A stretch of 64,000 nucleotides of DNA from Terriglobia bacterium. Lineage in GTDB: Bacteria; Acidobacteriota; Terriglobia; Terriglobales; Acidobacteriaceae. Below are positions 41,698-51,221 of this stretch, one piece after another (positions within the stretch are counted from its first letter, which is position 1; the number at the start of each line of letters is the position of its first letter). The notes under the pieces are model-generated. The model did not search any database, was not told the origin of the DNA, and saw nothing but the letters and a program-made list of their open reading frames with translations. A program made the translations under genes and the position numbers. The stretch is from the NCBI GenBank assembly GCA_020073015.1, contig JAIQFZ010000012.1, positions 1 through 64,000 on the forward strand. The letters are read 5' to 3'.

Positions 41698-41832
41698 GCA
41701 ACCGGCGACAGGATTGGTCCATTATAGAACCGCCAGGCAGCGCCAGTGACGATGGGCAAAGGGACTTCGCAGGGTGGTAAAGTTCTTCGTGACCCGTCAA
41801 TTCTTCCGGCATCCGGACGGGACGACGAGATC

Positions 41833-42918
41833 ATGCACATTCCTGATGGTTACCTCAGCCCGTCGACTTGTGCGACCCTCTATTTGTTCGCCGCTTCGGG
41901 CTGGTATGCGGCGCTGAAGCGCATCAAGCAGCTTCTCGCCACGCGCGCCATCCCACTGATCTCAGTGTTTGCGGCCTTCTCCTTCGTCGTCATGATGTTC
42001 AACGTTCCCCTGCCCGGCGGAACCACCGGTCATGCCCTTGGCGTGGGCGTCGCCGTGATCGTGCTCGGCCCCTGGGGTTCGATGCTTGCTATTTCGATTG
42101 CTCTCGCCATCCAGGCGCTGTTCTTCGGCGACGGCGGGATCACCACGTTGGGAGCGAATTGCTTCAACATGGCAATCGTTGGATCGTTCACGGCCTACGC
42201 TGTGTACCGGATGATCGCAGCGAACTCGCAGTTGAACTCTCGCAGACGAGTCCTGGCGGGGGCGGTTGCCGGGTATGTGTCCATCAACGCCGCAGCCTTC
42301 GTTACAGCCATTGAGTTCGGAATTCAGCCCACGCTTTTTCATGACGCCAGCGGCACGCCGCTCTACGCGCCCTATCCGTTGCATGTGGCCATTCCCGCGA
42401 TGATGATCGGACATCTGACCTTCGCAGGGCTGGCGGAAGCGGCGATCTCGGCCGGCATGGTGTCCTATCTCCAGCAAGCGGACTTGGGTCTTCTGCGAGG
42501 GGTAGGCGGTCTGGCCCAGACGGCGGGGCCGACCATCGCTGACCCGCACGCCGAACGCTCCCAGAGACGACTGTGGTGGGCGGTGGCTCTCCTCATGTTG
42601 TGCACGCCGCTTGGCATCCTGGCGGCAGGCACGGCCTGGGGCGAATGGTCGTCTGCTGATTTAATGAATCCGCACACGCAGGAACAGATCGGAGCCGCCT
42701 CGGGCAACCATGCGCCTCCGTCTTCCGTTCCTGCCGGGATTCAAAAGCTGTCGACCCTGTGGACGGCGCCGTTCCCCGGCTATGCGCCGAGGTTCATCAA
42801 GAGTCCGGTGTTTGGGTATTTGCTCTCGGCAATGTTTGGGGTGGGGTTCTTTGTCTTGGCTTCGCTAGTCGGGGGAGTAATCGCCAGAAAATGGCCGAGG
42901 AGGACCCTTCGCTCGTGA
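41833..42918 (+). CDS. cbiM: Energy-coupling factor substrate component CbiM, C-terminal CbiN/PDGLE-like extension
   Basis: MHIPDGYLSPSTCATLYLFAASGWYAALKRIK; FNVPLPGGTTGHALGVGVAVIVLGPWGSMLAIS. Confidence 0.92.
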   Translation: MHIPDGYLSPSTCATLYLFAASGWYAALKRIKQLLATRAIPLISVFAAFSFVVMMFNVPLPGGTTGHALGVGVAVIVLGPWGSMLAISIALAIQALFFGDGGITTLGANCFNMAIVGSFTAYAVYRMIAANSQLNSRRRVLAGAVAGYVSINAAAFVTAIEFGIQPTLFHDASGTPLYAPYPLHVAIPAMMIGHLTFAGLAEAAISAGMVSYLQQADLGLLRGVGGLAQTAGPTIADPHAERSQRRLWWAVALLMLCTPLGILAAGTAWGEWSSADLMNPHTQEQIGAASGNHAPPSSVPAGIQKLSTLWTAPFPGYAPRFIKSPVFGYLLSAMFGVGFFVLASLVGGVIARKWPRRTLRS

Positions 42919-43733
42919 GCCGGCATTCTTTCCTCGAATCGACATTGCGAGGCTTTACCCGAGCCGTATCGAAAGCCCTCCTCTCGGAACACGCAGCAAC
43001 CCAAAGTGGCCTGCTGCAGCAACTGGATCCGCGCGTCCGGGTCATCGGAATCCTTGCTCTCGTTATTTCGGTGATCGTCTGTCGAAGGCTGGAAGCCATT
43101 GCAGCGCTGTTGCTCATCGCGATTGCCATCGCGGTCGCTTCCCGAGTGAGTCTCTCGTCACTCGCCAAACGCGTCTGGCTTGTGATTCTCGGTTTCTCGG
43201 GCATGATCGCACTGCCCGCCTTATTCCTTACTCCTGGAGAACCACTCTTCACGGCGCCGATATTGCACCTTTCAGCCTCCGTCCAAGGGATGCGAACGGC
43301 CGTGTTGCTGGTCCTGCGGGTGGAAACCGCGGCGACACTGACCACCGTGCTGGTGCTTTCGACCGCCTGGACACACATCTTGAAGGCGCTCCGTTCACTG
43401 CATCTCCCAGCCGAGGTCGTTACCATGCTGGCCATGACGCACCGTTACGTGTTCTTGCTGATCGAAACCGCCAACCAGATGTTCGAATCGAGGCAGAGCC
43501 GAACGGTTGGTATCTTGAGCGGTTCTGAGCAACGCAAAATGACGGCCCGAACCGCCGGAGTCCTGCTCAGCAAGAGCATCGAACTCAGCCACGAGGTGTA
43601 CCTGGCCATGTTGTCGCGGGGCTTCCGGGGAGAGGTTCGTCTGTTGACTGATTTTCACCTGCGATCCCGCGATTACGTCGGCCTGACGGCCTTCATCTTT
43701 ACCAGCTTCTTAGCAGTGTGGATCGGGAGGTAA
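42891..43733 (+). CDS. cbiQ: Energy-coupling factor transmembrane protein CbiQ
   Basis: LDPRVRVIGILALVISVIV...LPAEVVTMLAMTHRYVFLLIETANQMFESRQSRTVG; overlaps cbiM end. Confidence 0.9.
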   Translation: MAEEDPSLVSRHSFLESTLRGFTRAVSKALLSEHAATQSGLLQQLDPRVRVIGILALVISVIVCRRLEAIAALLLIAIAIAVASRVSLSSLAKRVWLVILGFSGMIALPALFLTPGEPLFTAPILHLSASVQGMRTAVLLVLRVETAATLTTVLVLSTAWTHILKALRSLHLPAEVVTMLAMTHRYVFLLIETANQMFESRQSRTVGILSGSEQRKMTARTAGVLLSKSIELSHEVYLAMLSRGFRGEVRLLTDFHLRSRDYVGLTAFIFTSFLAVWIGR

Positions 43734-43740
43734 GCGAGCA

Positions 43741-44553
43741 TTGGCGTCAACGTTCGAAGTGCAGAACATTAGCTTCTCGTACGAAGCGATCCCGGCGCTC
43801 TGTGGACTAACGCTCCACATCGGGGAAGGGGAGCGAGTTGCGTTGCTGGGCGCCAACGGCTCCGGCAAGTCCACGCTGCTGCGGATTCTGGACGCGCTCT
43901 ATTTTCCCTCGGCGGGTTCGGTCACCTTCAAGGGAGACACGCTAACCGAAAAGCGCCTTCAGGAGGAAGAATTCTCTCTGAAGTTCCGTCGTCGCGTCGC
44001 CCTTGTTTTTCAGAATCCCGATGTCCAGCTGTTCAACCCAACCGTCTTCGACGAGGTCGCCTACGGTCCATTGCAGATGCAATGGAGTAAGCAAGACGTG
44101 ATGCGGCGAGTGGAGGAGACGCTCCAGTTCATGTCCCTTGCGCACTTGCGGGACCGCCCGCCCTACCGGCTCTCGGGGGGCGAGAAAAAGCGGGTCGCCC
44201 TGGCCTCCGTCCTGGTCCTCGACCCCGAAGTCTTGCTGCTCGATGAGCCCACCGCGACCCTCGATCCGAAGAGCCAGAGCCAGGTCGTGGACCTCATGCA
44301 GCAGTGGAAGGGTACAGCGAAGTCCGTGATCACCGCGACCCATCAGCTGGAGATTGTGGAAGACATCGCGGATCGCGTGTACGTGCTGGAGGCAGGCACC
44401 GTGATTGCCGAAGGCACTCCCTCGGAGGTTCTCTCCAACACTGAATTGCTGCTGCGGGCAAACCTCATTCACGCCCATCGTCATTCCCACGACGGCGTCG
44501 TGCACTCCCATCCTCACTTGCACGGACATGCGCGCCATGAACACGAGCACTAG
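43741..44553 (+). CDS. cbiO: Energy-coupling factor ATPase CbiO with His-rich C-terminal tail
   Basis: VALLGANGSGKSTLLRIL, YRLSGGEKKRVALASVLVLDPEVLLLDEPTATLDPKS; tail HAHRHSHDGVVHSHPHLHGHARHEHEH; TTG start. Confidence 0.93.
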   Translation: MASTFEVQNISFSYEAIPALCGLTLHIGEGERVALLGANGSGKSTLLRILDALYFPSAGSVTFKGDTLTEKRLQEEEFSLKFRRRVALVFQNPDVQLFNPTVFDEVAYGPLQMQWSKQDVMRRVEETLQFMSLAHLRDRPPYRLSGGEKKRVALASVLVLDPEVLLLDEPTATLDPKSQSQVVDLMQQWKGTAKSVITATHQLEIVEDIADRVYVLEAGTVIAEGTPSEVLSNTELLLRANLIHAHRHSHDGVVHSHPHLHGHARHEHEH

Positions 44554-44582
44554 CGGGCTGCCGACAATCCCATCTCGCGCTT

Positions 44583-44684
44583 GATTTTGGGTGGCGCAGC
44601 GCTTCAGCGCTGCGATTATCGGCTTGTTTTCAGTGTCGGCTTCAGCCGCTGCGGTCAGACTACCGCGCAGAAAATACTCTTCCT
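44583..44684. repeat. Interspersed palindromic repeat 'gattttgggtggcgcagcgcttcagcgctgcg' type, copy
   Basis: gattttgggtggcgcagcgcttcagcgctgcgattatcggcttgttttcagtgtcggcttcagccgctgcggtcagactaccgcgcag. Confidence 0.85.
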
Positions 44685-44728
44685 GCGGCCTCTTAGAAAA
44701 AGCTCCCAGCGGACGAGTGCCAGTCGAG

Positions 44729-45802
44729 TCACCGGGCAGCGAGTGCCCCTCGCAACGCCCGATACGCAGGTTTCGGCAGATAGTTGCGATCAAACGGCAG
44801 GGCAGCGCCGCGGGCCTTTTTCGAGTGCGAACCGATCCATGAGTACTTGTCCGTGAATCCCCAGGTCTGGATGGCCGTGCAACCGGGATGAGCCAAGCAG
44901 GCTGCGGCGATCTGGCGATAAATATCGGCTTGCCGTTGCAGGTCTTCCGCGCTGGCGTTGCCGTGGGCGTCGACGGGCAGGGAGACGTCCATCTCGGTGA
45001 TCTGAACTTGCACTCCAAGCGCCGTGAAGCGCCTGATGTTGGCGGAAATTGAGGCGACATCGGGATGCAGGTTGCCGATGTGCATCTGGAAACCAACGCC
45101 ATCGATGGGCACTCCGCGTTTACCGAATTCCTGCACCATGGCATAGATCGCATCGGACTTGGGTCCCAGCGTCTCGGCTTCCGCTTCGTTGTAGAAAAAC
45201 AGCGCCTGCGGATCGGCCTCGTGTGCCCAGCGAAAGCAGCGCTCCAGATACGCGGTGCCGTCTCCGGACAAACCGATTCCGGGCTGGTCATACCAGATCG
45301 TGTCGCGAAGTTTTCCGAGGGCCTGTTCGTCGAAGGCCTCGTTGGCCACGTCCCAGGCGAAGACCTTGCCCCGATAGTGCCCGACCACGGTTTTGATGTG
45401 CGTCTCGAGTAGCTTGGCCAGTTGGTCAGGCGTGAATCGTCCTTGCGTGAGCCAGGGCGGGTTCTGTTGGTGCCAGACCAACGTGTGGCCGCGAACCTTC
45501 ATGTCGTGGCGGGCGGCAAAATCGACCAAGCGGTCCGCCTGCGAAAAGTCGAACGACTGCGGATCGGGTCGCAGCACCTCCCACTTCATGGCGTCTTCCG
45601 GCTCGAGCATGTTGAATTCGCGCGCCAGGGTCGCTGCATAAGCAGTCTCGGCAAGTTGCGCCGCGCGCACCGCCGTGCCGATCAACATTCCCGAAGGTTG
45701 CGCGGCTTCACGCAGGGATTCCGGAGGAGAGGCCGTTCCGAATCCCAAGCCGAAAACCGTCAACCCCAACGCCAGGATGCGTCCTTTGAAAGCGCGATGC
45801 AT
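44729..45802 (-). CDS. Endo-1,4-beta-xylanase, GH10
   Basis: FNMLEPEDAMKWEVLRPDPQSFDFSQADRLVDFAARHDMKVRGHTLVWHQQNPPWL; DVANEAFDE; VQITEMDVSLP. Confidence 0.93.
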   Translation of the reverse strand: MHRAFKGRILALGLTVFGLGFGTASPPESLREAAQPSGMLIGTAVRAAQLAETAYAATLAREFNMLEPEDAMKWEVLRPDPQSFDFSQADRLVDFAARHDMKVRGHTLVWHQQNPPWLTQGRFTPDQLAKLLETHIKTVVGHYRGKVFAWDVANEAFDEQALGKLRDTIWYDQPGIGLSGDGTAYLERCFRWAHEADPQALFFYNEAEAETLGPKSDAIYAMVQEFGKRGVPIDGVGFQMHIGNLHPDVASISANIRRFTALGVQVQITEMDVSLPVDAHGNASAEDLQRQADIYRQIAAACLAHPGCTAIQTWGFTDKYSWIGSHSKKARGAALPFDRNYLPKPAYRALRGALAAR

Positions 45803-45805
45803 GCC

Positions 45806-46708
45806 TCACTGTGCGCCGGGAAGGAACTTTTGCAAAGGACACTGCTCACAGCTCGGTTGTGACTTTTTGCAGTAATTCTTGCCCACACCCACAATCAGGC
45901 CGTGCATTTCGTTGAACACCTGAACTGCGGGCGTGCGAACTGCCGTGCTCATGGGAGACGGAGCATGACACGAGCCGCGTGGCCCCACGGCAACGGCCCG
46001 CGGTTTCGGTGATGCGAGATTGGGATCCAGAGACACCTCCGTCACCGGCGCAAGCGCCCGCTCGAATAGTTGCCGAATCTGGTCGTAGCCCGCCTTGGCC
46101 TGGATCAACTGGTGTCGCTCCAGAATCCGCCTGGTGTAGGCATCGACAACGAAGACGGGATGATTGCCCGCATAGAGCAGGATCGAGTCGGCAGTTTCCG
46201 GGCCCACGCCATTGAGCGCGAGCAGTTCCTCGCGAAGTTCTTCGGTCGGTTGGGCGAACATGCGTGTCAGCGAGCCGCCATAGCGTTCATCCAGGAACCG
46301 TACGAACGTCTTCAATCGTTGTGCTTTTTGCCGAAAGTAACCTGCCGAGCGGATCAGCCGCTCCAGTTTTGCCCGCGGTGTTCGCCGGAGTCCGCGGACG
46401 CTCAGAACTCGCGCGTTCCGCAGGCTGTCGAGCGCCCGCTCGACATTCGTCCAGGAGGTGTTCTGCGTCAGATAGGCGCCGACGATGACCTCGAGGCGCG
46501 ACTGGGCGGGCCACCAGTGTTGGTGCCCCCAGCCGTCATACAGCGTCTGGAAATAGCGGCGGATATGTTCTTCAGGCTCCACGGTTGCACGAACGGGGTC
46601 CTCAGCCGCGGGGTCTGCCGCTAGGGCCGGCGTCACATCATTTCTACACCGAAGAACATGGTCTGCCGCGTCCAGTTTATTCCCAATCTGGGGATTTTCT
46701 AGCCGCAA
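45806..46708 (-). CDS. Endonuclease III-like DNA glycosylase (HhH-GPD, Fe-S)
   Basis: IVGAYLTQNTSWTNVERALDSLR, LLALNGVGPETADSILLYAGNHPVFVVDAYTRRIL, C-terminal CKKSQPSCEQCPLQKFL. Confidence 0.88.
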   Translation of the reverse strand: MRLENPQIGNKLDAADHVLRCRNDVTPALAADPAAEDPVRATVEPEEHIRRYFQTLYDGWGHQHWWPAQSRLEVIVGAYLTQNTSWTNVERALDSLRNARVLSVRGLRRTPRAKLERLIRSAGYFRQKAQRLKTFVRFLDERYGGSLTRMFAQPTEELREELLALNGVGPETADSILLYAGNHPVFVVDAYTRRILERHQLIQAKAGYDQIRQLFERALAPVTEVSLDPNLASPKPRAVAVGPRGSCHAPSPMSTAVRTPAVQVFNEMHGLIVGVGKNYCKKSQPSCEQCPLQKFLPGAQ

Positions 46709-46880
46709 ATGCTGCTGTCCGAACTCCCCTTCTCATCCCTGCGTTGAGTACAGGTACCTAAGTTACTTTTTCAGAATTCCGGTTGGGTTGACAATTTGTG
46801 TCAGTGCGAAACGCTCCCGTTGAGTCCCCCCGGAAATCAGCGGTTTCGCAGACCCCGAGTGTGCGGGAAACAGGAGAGAT

Positions 46881-48599
46881 ATGTCTCAGCGGCTGGGCGA
46901 CCTGCTCGTAAAAGAAAAGGTCATCACCCCAGAGCAGTTGGAACAAGCGACCAAGCTTCAGAAGGAGTCCCATTGCCGATTGGCGTCGGCCCTGGTGAAG
47001 CTGGGCTTCCTCTCCGATGAGGACGTCACCAACTTCCTCTCGCGCCAGTATGGCGTACCCGCCATCAATCTCTCGTACTTTGAAATCGATCCTGCCGTCG
47101 TCAAGCTGATTCCGTACGAAACTGCGAAACGCTACCAGATTCTGCCGCTCAGCCGCGTGGGCGCTTCGCTCACCATCGCCATGGTCGATCCCACCAACGT
47201 CTTCGCCATGGACGATATCAAGTTCATGACCGGCTTCAACATTGAGCCGGTCGTCGCGTCCGAAAGTTCCATCGTTGAGGGCATCGACAAGGCCTACGGC
47301 ACTTCCAAGGAGGAAGAGCTTGAGCAGGTGATGCAGTCGATGAACGAATTCGGCGAAGGAAGCGACATCGAACTGCAGACCGACGAGCAGGAGATGGAGC
47401 TGAAGGAGCTTGAGAAAGCGGCCGACGAAGCTCCCATCGTCAAGCTCGTGAACCTGGTCCTCACCGATGCGGTGAAGCGCGGCGCCAGTGACATACACAT
47501 GGAGCCGTACGAAAAAGAGTTTCGCGTGCGCTTCCGGATTGACGGTGTTCTGCAGTCGATCATGAATCCACCGCTGAAGCTGAAAGACGCAATCACGTCA
47601 CGCCTCAAGATCATGGCGAAACTCGACATCAGCGAGAAGCGGCTGCCGCAGGACGGCCGCATCATGCTGAAGATGCAGATCGGCGGGAAGAAAAAGCAAC
47701 TCGATTTCCGCGTTTCTACCCTGCCCACGTTGTGGGGCGAGAAGATCGTGCTCCGGCTGCTCGACAAGGAAAACCTGCGGCTGGATATGACCAAGCTGGG
47801 CTTTGAGGCTGAGTCCCTGGTCAAATTCGAAAAGGCCATTCTCAAGCCCTACGGCATGGTTTTGGTCACGGGGCCCACGGGATCGGGCAAGACGAACACG
47901 TTGTATTCCTCGATTTCGCGGCTGAACCAGCCCGACACCAACATCATGACCGCCGAAGATCCGGTCGAGTTCCAGTTGGGCGGCGTCAACCAGGTGCAGA
48001 TGAAGGAGCAGATTGGCCTGAACTTTGCCGCTGCCCTGCGGGCCTTCCTGCGGCAGGATCCGAACATCATTCTGGTCGGCGAGATCCGGGACTTCGAAAC
48101 CGCGGAAATCGCGATCAAAGCCGCCCTCACCGGCCACCTCGTGTTGTCGACCCTGCATACCAACGGCGCGCCCGAAACTATCACGCGTCTCATGAACATG
48201 GGCATTGAGCCTTTCCTGGTGGCCACCTCCGTGCACCTGATCTGCGCCCAGCGTCTGGTGCGGCGGATCTGCAAGGACTGTGCCGAGCCCGTCGAAGTGC
48301 CGGTGCAGGCCCTCATCGAAGAGGGTTACACACCGGAAGAAGCCAAGACGGTGCAGATCATGAAGGGCAAAGGCTGCGCGACTTGCAACAAGACCGGCTA
48401 CAAGGGCCGCACCGGCTTGTACGAAGTGATGGAAGTCGATGACGAGATCAAGGAACTGGTTCTGGTGGGCGCGTCGGCGCTCGAACTGAAAAAGAAAGCC
48501 ATCGAACAAGGCATGATCACCCTGCGACGCAGCGGGCTGATCAAGGTCGCGCAAGGCTGGACCACGCTCGAAGAAGTGGCTCGCGAAACGATCCACTGA
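46881..48599 (+). CDS. pilB: Type IV pilus assembly ATPase PilB (GspE/PilB family)
   Basis: MSQRLGDLLVKEKVITPEQLEQATKLQ, VTGPTGSGKTNTLYSSISRLN, LRAFLRQDPNIILVGEIRDFETAEIAIKAALTGHLVLSTLHTNGAPETITRL. Confidence 0.96.
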   Translation: MSQRLGDLLVKEKVITPEQLEQATKLQKESHCRLASALVKLGFLSDEDVTNFLSRQYGVPAINLSYFEIDPAVVKLIPYETAKRYQILPLSRVGASLTIAMVDPTNVFAMDDIKFMTGFNIEPVVASESSIVEGIDKAYGTSKEEELEQVMQSMNEFGEGSDIELQTDEQEMELKELEKAADEAPIVKLVNLVLTDAVKRGASDIHMEPYEKEFRVRFRIDGVLQSIMNPPLKLKDAITSRLKIMAKLDISEKRLPQDGRIMLKMQIGGKKKQLDFRVSTLPTLWGEKIVLRLLDKENLRLDMTKLGFEAESLVKFEKAILKPYGMVLVTGPTGSGKTNTLYSSISRLNQPDTNIMTAEDPVEFQLGGVNQVQMKEQIGLNFAAALRAFLRQDPNIILVGEIRDFETAEIAIKAALTGHLVLSTLHTNGAPETITRLMNMGIEPFLVATSVHLICAQRLVRRICKDCAEPVEVPVQALIEEGYTPEEAKTVQIMKGKGCATCNKTGYKGRTGLYEVMEVDDEIKELVLVGASALELKKKAIEQGMITLRRSGLIKVAQGWTTLEEVARETIH

Positions 48600-48621
48600 A
48601 ACGGAAGAGGAAAAGAAAACT

Positions 48622-49752
48622 ATGGCGCTCTCATTAAGCGATCTGCTCCGGCGCATGCTGGAGATGGGGGGAAGCGATCTTCATATCACCACCAATTCTC
48701 CGCCGCAAATCCGCGTGCACGGGCATCTGGTGCCGCTCGACCTGCCGCAGTTGACGCCCGCCGAAACCAAGCAACTCGCCTACAGCGTCATGACCGACTC
48801 CCAGAAGCACCGGCTGGAAGAAAACCTCGAACTGGACTTTTCGTTTGGATTAAAAGGTCTGGCCCGCTTCCGCGCCAACGTCTTCAATCAGCGTGGCGCC
48901 TCGGCCGCGGTTTTCCGTCTGATTCCGTTCGAGATCAAGTCCTTCCACCAGTTAGGGCTGCCCCCGGTGGTCAGCAAGATGTGCGACAAGCCGCGCGGGC
49001 TGGTGCTGGTCACCGGACCGACGGGCTCGGGCAAGTCCACCACCCTGGCCGCCATGATCGACAAGATCAATACCGAGCGCCACGACCACATCCTCACCAT
49101 CGAGGACCCGATCGAATTCGTGCACATGAACAAGAACTGCGTGGTCAACCAGCGCGAATTGCACTCGGACACCAAGAGTTTTACCGACGCCTTGCGCGCC
49201 GCCCTTCGTGAAGACCCGGACGTGGTGCTGATCGGCGAAATGCGCGACCTCGAAACCATCGAGTCGGCGCTGCGCATCGCCGAAACCGGTCACTTGACCT
49301 TCGGGACGCTGCATACCAACTCCGCGTCGTCGACCATCAACCGCATCATCGACGTGTTCCCGGCGCACCAGCAGCCCCAGATCCGCGCCCAGTTGTCGCT
49401 CGTGCTCGAAGGCATCATGTGTCAAAGCCTGCTGCCTCGGGCCGACAACAAGGGACGCGCGATGTGCATGGAGATTCTGGTTCCCAACGCGGCCGTCCGC
49501 AACCTGATCCGCGAAGACAAGATTCACCAGATCTACTCGGCCATGCAGTCCGGCCAGGAGAAGTTCGGCATGCAGACCTTCAACCAGGCGCTGGCGACCG
49601 CGTATTTCCAGAAGCAGATCACCATGGAAACGGCGCTCTCCCGCTCCAGCAACCAGGACGAACTGCAGGAAATGATCGCGCGCGGCGCGAGTCTTTTGAA
49701 CCGGCCAACTTCCACTCCGATGGGGAAGGCCGCCGTGCCCGGCAAGAGGTGA
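48622..49752 (+). CDS. pilT: Type IV pilus retraction ATPase PilT
   Basis: LLRRMLEMGGSDLHITTNSPPQIRVHG, VTGPTGSGKSTTLAAMIDKIN, ALREDPDVVLIGEMRDLETIESALRIAETGHLTFGTLHTNSASSTINRIIDVFP. Confidence 0.97.
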   Translation: MALSLSDLLRRMLEMGGSDLHITTNSPPQIRVHGHLVPLDLPQLTPAETKQLAYSVMTDSQKHRLEENLELDFSFGLKGLARFRANVFNQRGASAAVFRLIPFEIKSFHQLGLPPVVSKMCDKPRGLVLVTGPTGSGKSTTLAAMIDKINTERHDHILTIEDPIEFVHMNKNCVVNQRELHSDTKSFTDALRAALREDPDVVLIGEMRDLETIESALRIAETGHLTFGTLHTNSASSTINRIIDVFPAHQQPQIRAQLSLVLEGIMCQSLLPRADNKGRAMCMEILVPNAAVRNLIREDKIHQIYSAMQSGQEKFGMQTFNQALATAYFQKQITMETALSRSSNQDELQEMIARGASLLNRPTSTPMGKAAVPGKR

Positions 49753-49832
49753 GTTGCGGAAACGGGTCCGCAAAGGAAACAGAAGTACAAGACACTCGAA
49801 CCGATTAGCAACGCATTAAGGAGAAACGAACC

Positions 49833-51041
49833 ATGCCGGTTTTCACATTTTCAGGAAAGACCGCCTCGGGCGAAAAGGTCCAGGGAGAACGGGTGGCTTC
49901 CACCAAAGAGATGCTGGCCACGCAGCTCCGACGGGAGCGCATTCAGCCGGCTTCCATTCGGGAGAAGGGCAAGGAATTCTCCCTGCCCACCTTCGGGAGT
50001 GGCAAAGTCAAAACCAAGGACATCGCCGTTTTCTTCCGGCAGTTCTCGGTCATGATCGATGCCGGCCTGCCGTTGGTTCAGTGTCTGGAAATTCTGGCCG
50101 CCAACCAGGAGAATCCGAGCTTTCAGAAGACGCTCACCGGGGTTCGGACCACGCTCGAAGGCGGTTCGACTCTGGCGAACGCCATGCGCCAGTACCCGAA
50201 AATCTTCGACGACCTGACCACCAACATGATCGAGGCCGGTGAGACCGGCGGTATTCTCGACATCATTCTCCAGCGCTTGGCGACCTACGTCGAAAAGGCC
50301 GTCAAACTGCGTTCGGCCATCAAGTCGGCGTTGATCTATCCGGTCGCGGTGGTCTCCATCGCCGTGCTCATTGTGGGCGCACTGCTCAAATGGGTAGTGC
50401 CGATCTTCGCCAATCTCTTTGTTGGACTGGGAGTGGCGCTCCCGCTGCCCACCCGCATCGTGGTCGGCCTGAGCGCTTTCGTGGGCCATTTCTGGTGGTT
50501 CTTCATCGTGGGCGTGGTCGGCGGAATCTTCGGGGTCAAGCAGATCCTCAAGCATCCGCGCGGCCGCTATTACTTCGACGCCATGCTGCTCAGGCTGCCG
50601 ATCGTGGGCGTTCTGCTGCGCAAGATCGCCGTGGCCCGCTTTACCCGAACCCTGGGAACGCTGATCACCTCCGGTGTGCCGATCCTGGAAGGCCTGGCCA
50701 TCACCGCCCGGACCTCCGGCAACGCCGTGCTGGAAGAAGCGCTGATGAAAGTTCGCAAGGCCATCGAAGAAGGCCGCACCATCGTCGATCCGCTGCGGGA
50801 ATGCGGGGTCTTCCCCAATATGGTCACGCAAATGATCGGCGTCGGCGAAGCTACCGGCGCGATGGACGCCATGTTGCAGAAGATCGCGGACTTCTACGAA
50901 GACGAGGTCGACTCGGCGACCAAGGACATGCTGGCCATGTTGGAGCCAGTCATCATCGGCATTCTCGGCCTTACCATCGGCGGCATCGTGATCTCGCTGT
51001 ACATGCCGCTGTTCTCGATGATTTCGAAACTGGCAGGATAA
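49833..51041 (+). CDS. pilC: Type IV pilus inner-membrane protein PilC (GspF family)
   Basis: KDIAVFFRQFSVMIDAGLPLVQCLEILAANQENPSF, GEATGAMDAMLQKIADFYEDEVDSATKDMLAMLEPVIIGILGLTIGGIVISLYMPLFSMISKL. Confidence 0.96.
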   Translation: MPVFTFSGKTASGEKVQGERVASTKEMLATQLRRERIQPASIREKGKEFSLPTFGSGKVKTKDIAVFFRQFSVMIDAGLPLVQCLEILAANQENPSFQKTLTGVRTTLEGGSTLANAMRQYPKIFDDLTTNMIEAGETGGILDIILQRLATYVEKAVKLRSAIKSALIYPVAVVSIAVLIVGALLKWVVPIFANLFVGLGVALPLPTRIVVGLSAFVGHFWWFFIVGVVGGIFGVKQILKHPRGRYYFDAMLLRLPIVGVLLRKIAVARFTRTLGTLITSGVPILEGLAITARTSGNAVLEEALMKVRKAIEEGRTIVDPLRECGVFPNMVTQMIGVGEATGAMDAMLQKIADFYEDEVDSATKDMLAMLEPVIIGILGLTIGGIVISLYMPLFSMISKLAG

Positions 51042-51221
51042 GAAAAACAGTTTCTGGTTGCTGGTTTCTTGTTGCGAGTTTCTTGCGGTACGGGCGCGTG
51101 AACGCGATGGGAGCGAAGACTCCTGTTTGGGATGTACGAGCCCGTACTGCCAGCGATCGCACATCAGCGGCGGCGGCGATTAGAGACCAGAAACTAGCAA
51201 CTAGAAACTAGCGACTTTCCC

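Noticed and set aside
46758-47498. 246-aa minus-strand ORF overlapping the pilB start
   Set aside because: Antisense to well-supported pilB; no recognisable motifs
49851-51164. 437-aa minus-strand ORF
   Set aside because: Antisense to pilC; His/Asp/Gln-rich shadow ORF
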